Source: Fidelibacterota bacterium (lineage in GTDB: Bacteria; Fidelibacterota; Marinisomatia; SCGC-AAA003-L08; D37C17). From it: a stretch of DNA of 6,112 nt. The translations under genes were made by a program, and so were the position numbers. Where the stretch lies: the NCBI GenBank assembly GCA_018671635.1, contig JABHHG010000149.1, positions 1-6,112 of the forward strand, in the 5' to 3' direction. This document shows, one piece after another, positions 4,798-6,112 of the stretch. The notes below the pieces were generated by a model that saw only the letters and a program-made list of their open reading frames with translations, was not told where the DNA came from and did not search any database. Position 1 is the stretch's first letter. Each line of letters opens with the position of its first letter.

Positions 4798-6112
4798 CAG
4801 ATTGAATAAAATGAGTGCCTAGGCTATTACGAGATTCAATACATGCAGAAACTAATGCGTTAGCCGTCTGAACTCCATTTCGTAGACCAATAATTTCTGA
4901 TGTCAATTTTGCCCGCTGATAAAACACCTCGATTTCAGATTGCAAATGCTTCAATATAATCTGTGCCCTCCGAAGTCGTTGAGGTGTTCTCACTAATCCC
5001 ACATAATTCCACATGGTATTTTTAATTGTTAACCAGTCTTGTGCAATAAGAGCAGGATCAATTTCTTTATTTTCTAATACCCACGAATGTATTGCTGGAA
5101 AATAGTCATCACCCTCTCGCGTTATGGTGGCATCTTTACCAGAAAAATATCCCCAAACCAATGCCTCTAAGAGAGATGTGCTAGCTAAACGATTTGCTCC
5201 ATGTACACCCGTACATGCCACCTCACCTACAGCATAAAGTCTTTTTATTGAAGTATGTCCTTGCAAATTTACTCCAATTCCACCACAGCTGTAATGAGCA
5301 GATGGTACCACTGGAATTGGCTCCTGTGTCACATCTATACCACGAGTTAAGCATGTATTAATAATATGAGGGAATCGTTTATTTAGCCATACTGCAGATT
5401 TATGCGAGACATCCAAATAAACACATGGATGACCTGTTTCCAACATAGATTGATGAATTCCCCGTGCAACCACATCCCGAGGTGCCATTGCACCATCATG
5501 ATGAATTTTTTCCATAAAAGCATGTCCATTCACATCAATAAGTTGACCGCCTTCACCACGAACAGCTTCAGAAATTAAAAATCTTCCCGAATCATGAAAT
5601 AATGTCGTAGGATGAAACTGAACATACTCTAAGTTAAAACAACGCGCACCTGCACGCCACGCCATAGCTATACCATCACCCTGAGATTCTTCAGGATTTG
5701 TGGTATGTAAAAATATTTGCCCTAATCCACCAGATGCTAAAATTGTACGATTTGCATAAATAGGAAAAACTTCTCCATCATTATTATTGAGCACCATTGC
5801 ACCAAAACATCCTGGTTTCTTATAAATATCAATAGAATTTATTGAATTATGGGATAATGTTAATAAATCGATCGCAATATGACTTGTTAGAATTGTAATA
5901 TTTTTATGTGTTTGCATCGCATCAATAATAGCATCTTGAATTGATGTACCCGTTTGATCTTTTGAATGAAGAATTCTTTCATCAGAATGGGCTGCTTCTG
6001 CGGTTCTGTTCAACCCATCTCCATTATTTGATGAATCGAAATCAACAGAATATTTGTCAATGAGCAGTTTTTTAACTAATGAGGGCCCTTCATTACACAA
6101 TTGATTAACCGC
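4790..6112 (-). CDS. nadB: L-aspartate oxidase, 5' end outside the window
   Basis: NadB is the FAD enzyme that oxidises L-aspartate to iminoaspartate, which NadA then turns into quinolinate for NAD. The frame is still open at the right edge (first codons A-V-N-Q-L), so about 80-90 N-terminal residues with the GxGxxG FAD motif are missing; the TTG at 6100 is internal. About 440 residues are visible. Landmarks, counted from the edge: EAAHS and RILHSKD near 39-52, ASGGLGQIF near 126-134, EYVQFHPT at 162-169, LISEAVRGEGG near 179-189, APRDVVARGI at 210-219, SAHYSCGG near 271-278, and GEVACTGVHGANRLAS at 296-311. These include the His, Glu, Arg, His and Arg equivalent to E. coli H244, E260, R290, H351 and R386; T259 is Ser. 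The helical C-terminal domain ends in ESRNSLGTHF. The motifs favour NadB over succinate dehydrogenase or fumarate reductase. Confidence 0.95.
   Translation of the reverse strand, partial: AVNQLCNEGPSLVKKLLIDKYSVDFDSSNNGDGLNRTAEAAHSDERILHSKDQTGTSIQDAIIDAMQTHKNITILTSHIAIDLLTLSHNSINSIDIYKKPGCFGAMVLNNNDGEVFPIYANRTILASGGLGQIFLHTTNPEESQGDGIAMAWRAGARCFNLEYVQFHPTTLFHDSGRFLISEAVRGEGGQLIDVNGHAFMEKIHHDGAMAPRDVVARGIHQSMLETGHPCVYLDVSHKSAVWLNKRFPHIINTCLTRGIDVTQEPIPVVPSAHYSCGGIGVNLQGHTSIKRLYAVGEVACTGVHGANRLASTSLLEALVWGYFSGKDATITREGDDYFPAIHSWVLENKEIDPALIAQDWLTIKNTMWNYVGLVRTPQRLRRAQIILKHLQSEIEVFYQRAKLTSEIIGLRNGVQTANALVSACIESRNSLGTHFIQSDE

Noticed and set aside
6098..6100. TTG as the start of nadB
   Set aside because: The frame stays open to the window edge with NadB-like residues before it, and the FAD-binding N-terminus is missing, so the true start is outside.

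Overview
The window looks like AT-rich chromosomal DNA from a Gram-negative bacterium. The evidence is a TonB-dependent outer-membrane receptor with an N-terminal carboxypeptidase-regulatory-like domain, followed by a small lipoprotein with an acidic pair just after the lipidated cysteine. That receptor architecture is typical of the Bacteroidota/Chlorobi and related phyla such as Marinimicrobia. The phylum is an inference; no rRNA or other strong marker is present.

All recognisable genes are on the minus strand, so transcription runs from high to low coordinates. From 6112 down to 2138 lies a tight cluster: the 3' part of nadB (L-aspartate oxidase, start outside the window), a TonB-dependent receptor whose start overlaps the nadB stop by 8 bp, and a lipoprotein 11 bp further on. 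This looks like one operon joining NAD synthesis to an outer-membrane uptake system. A 19-bp hairpin (2083-2129) separates it from a small DUF454/YbaN-like membrane protein (1703-2074).

The stretch 1027-1702 has no intact gene. It holds a 3' fragment of a tRNA-Met(CAU) without its 5' half, a pair of TGTGACG repeats one helical turn apart, a hairpin terminator pointing to the plus strand, and a plus-strand reading frame without a start, broken by one TGA. Part of it is visibly richer in G+C than its flanks. The simplest reading is the scar of an integrative element that once used a tRNA gene.

The left end carries a thioredoxin (685-1026), an ECF sigma factor (46-621) and, 2 bp after the sigma stop, the first 14 codons of a gene in the usual place for an anti-sigma factor. 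Together they suggest a redox or envelope stress circuit. The two operons have no visible functional link other than strand.
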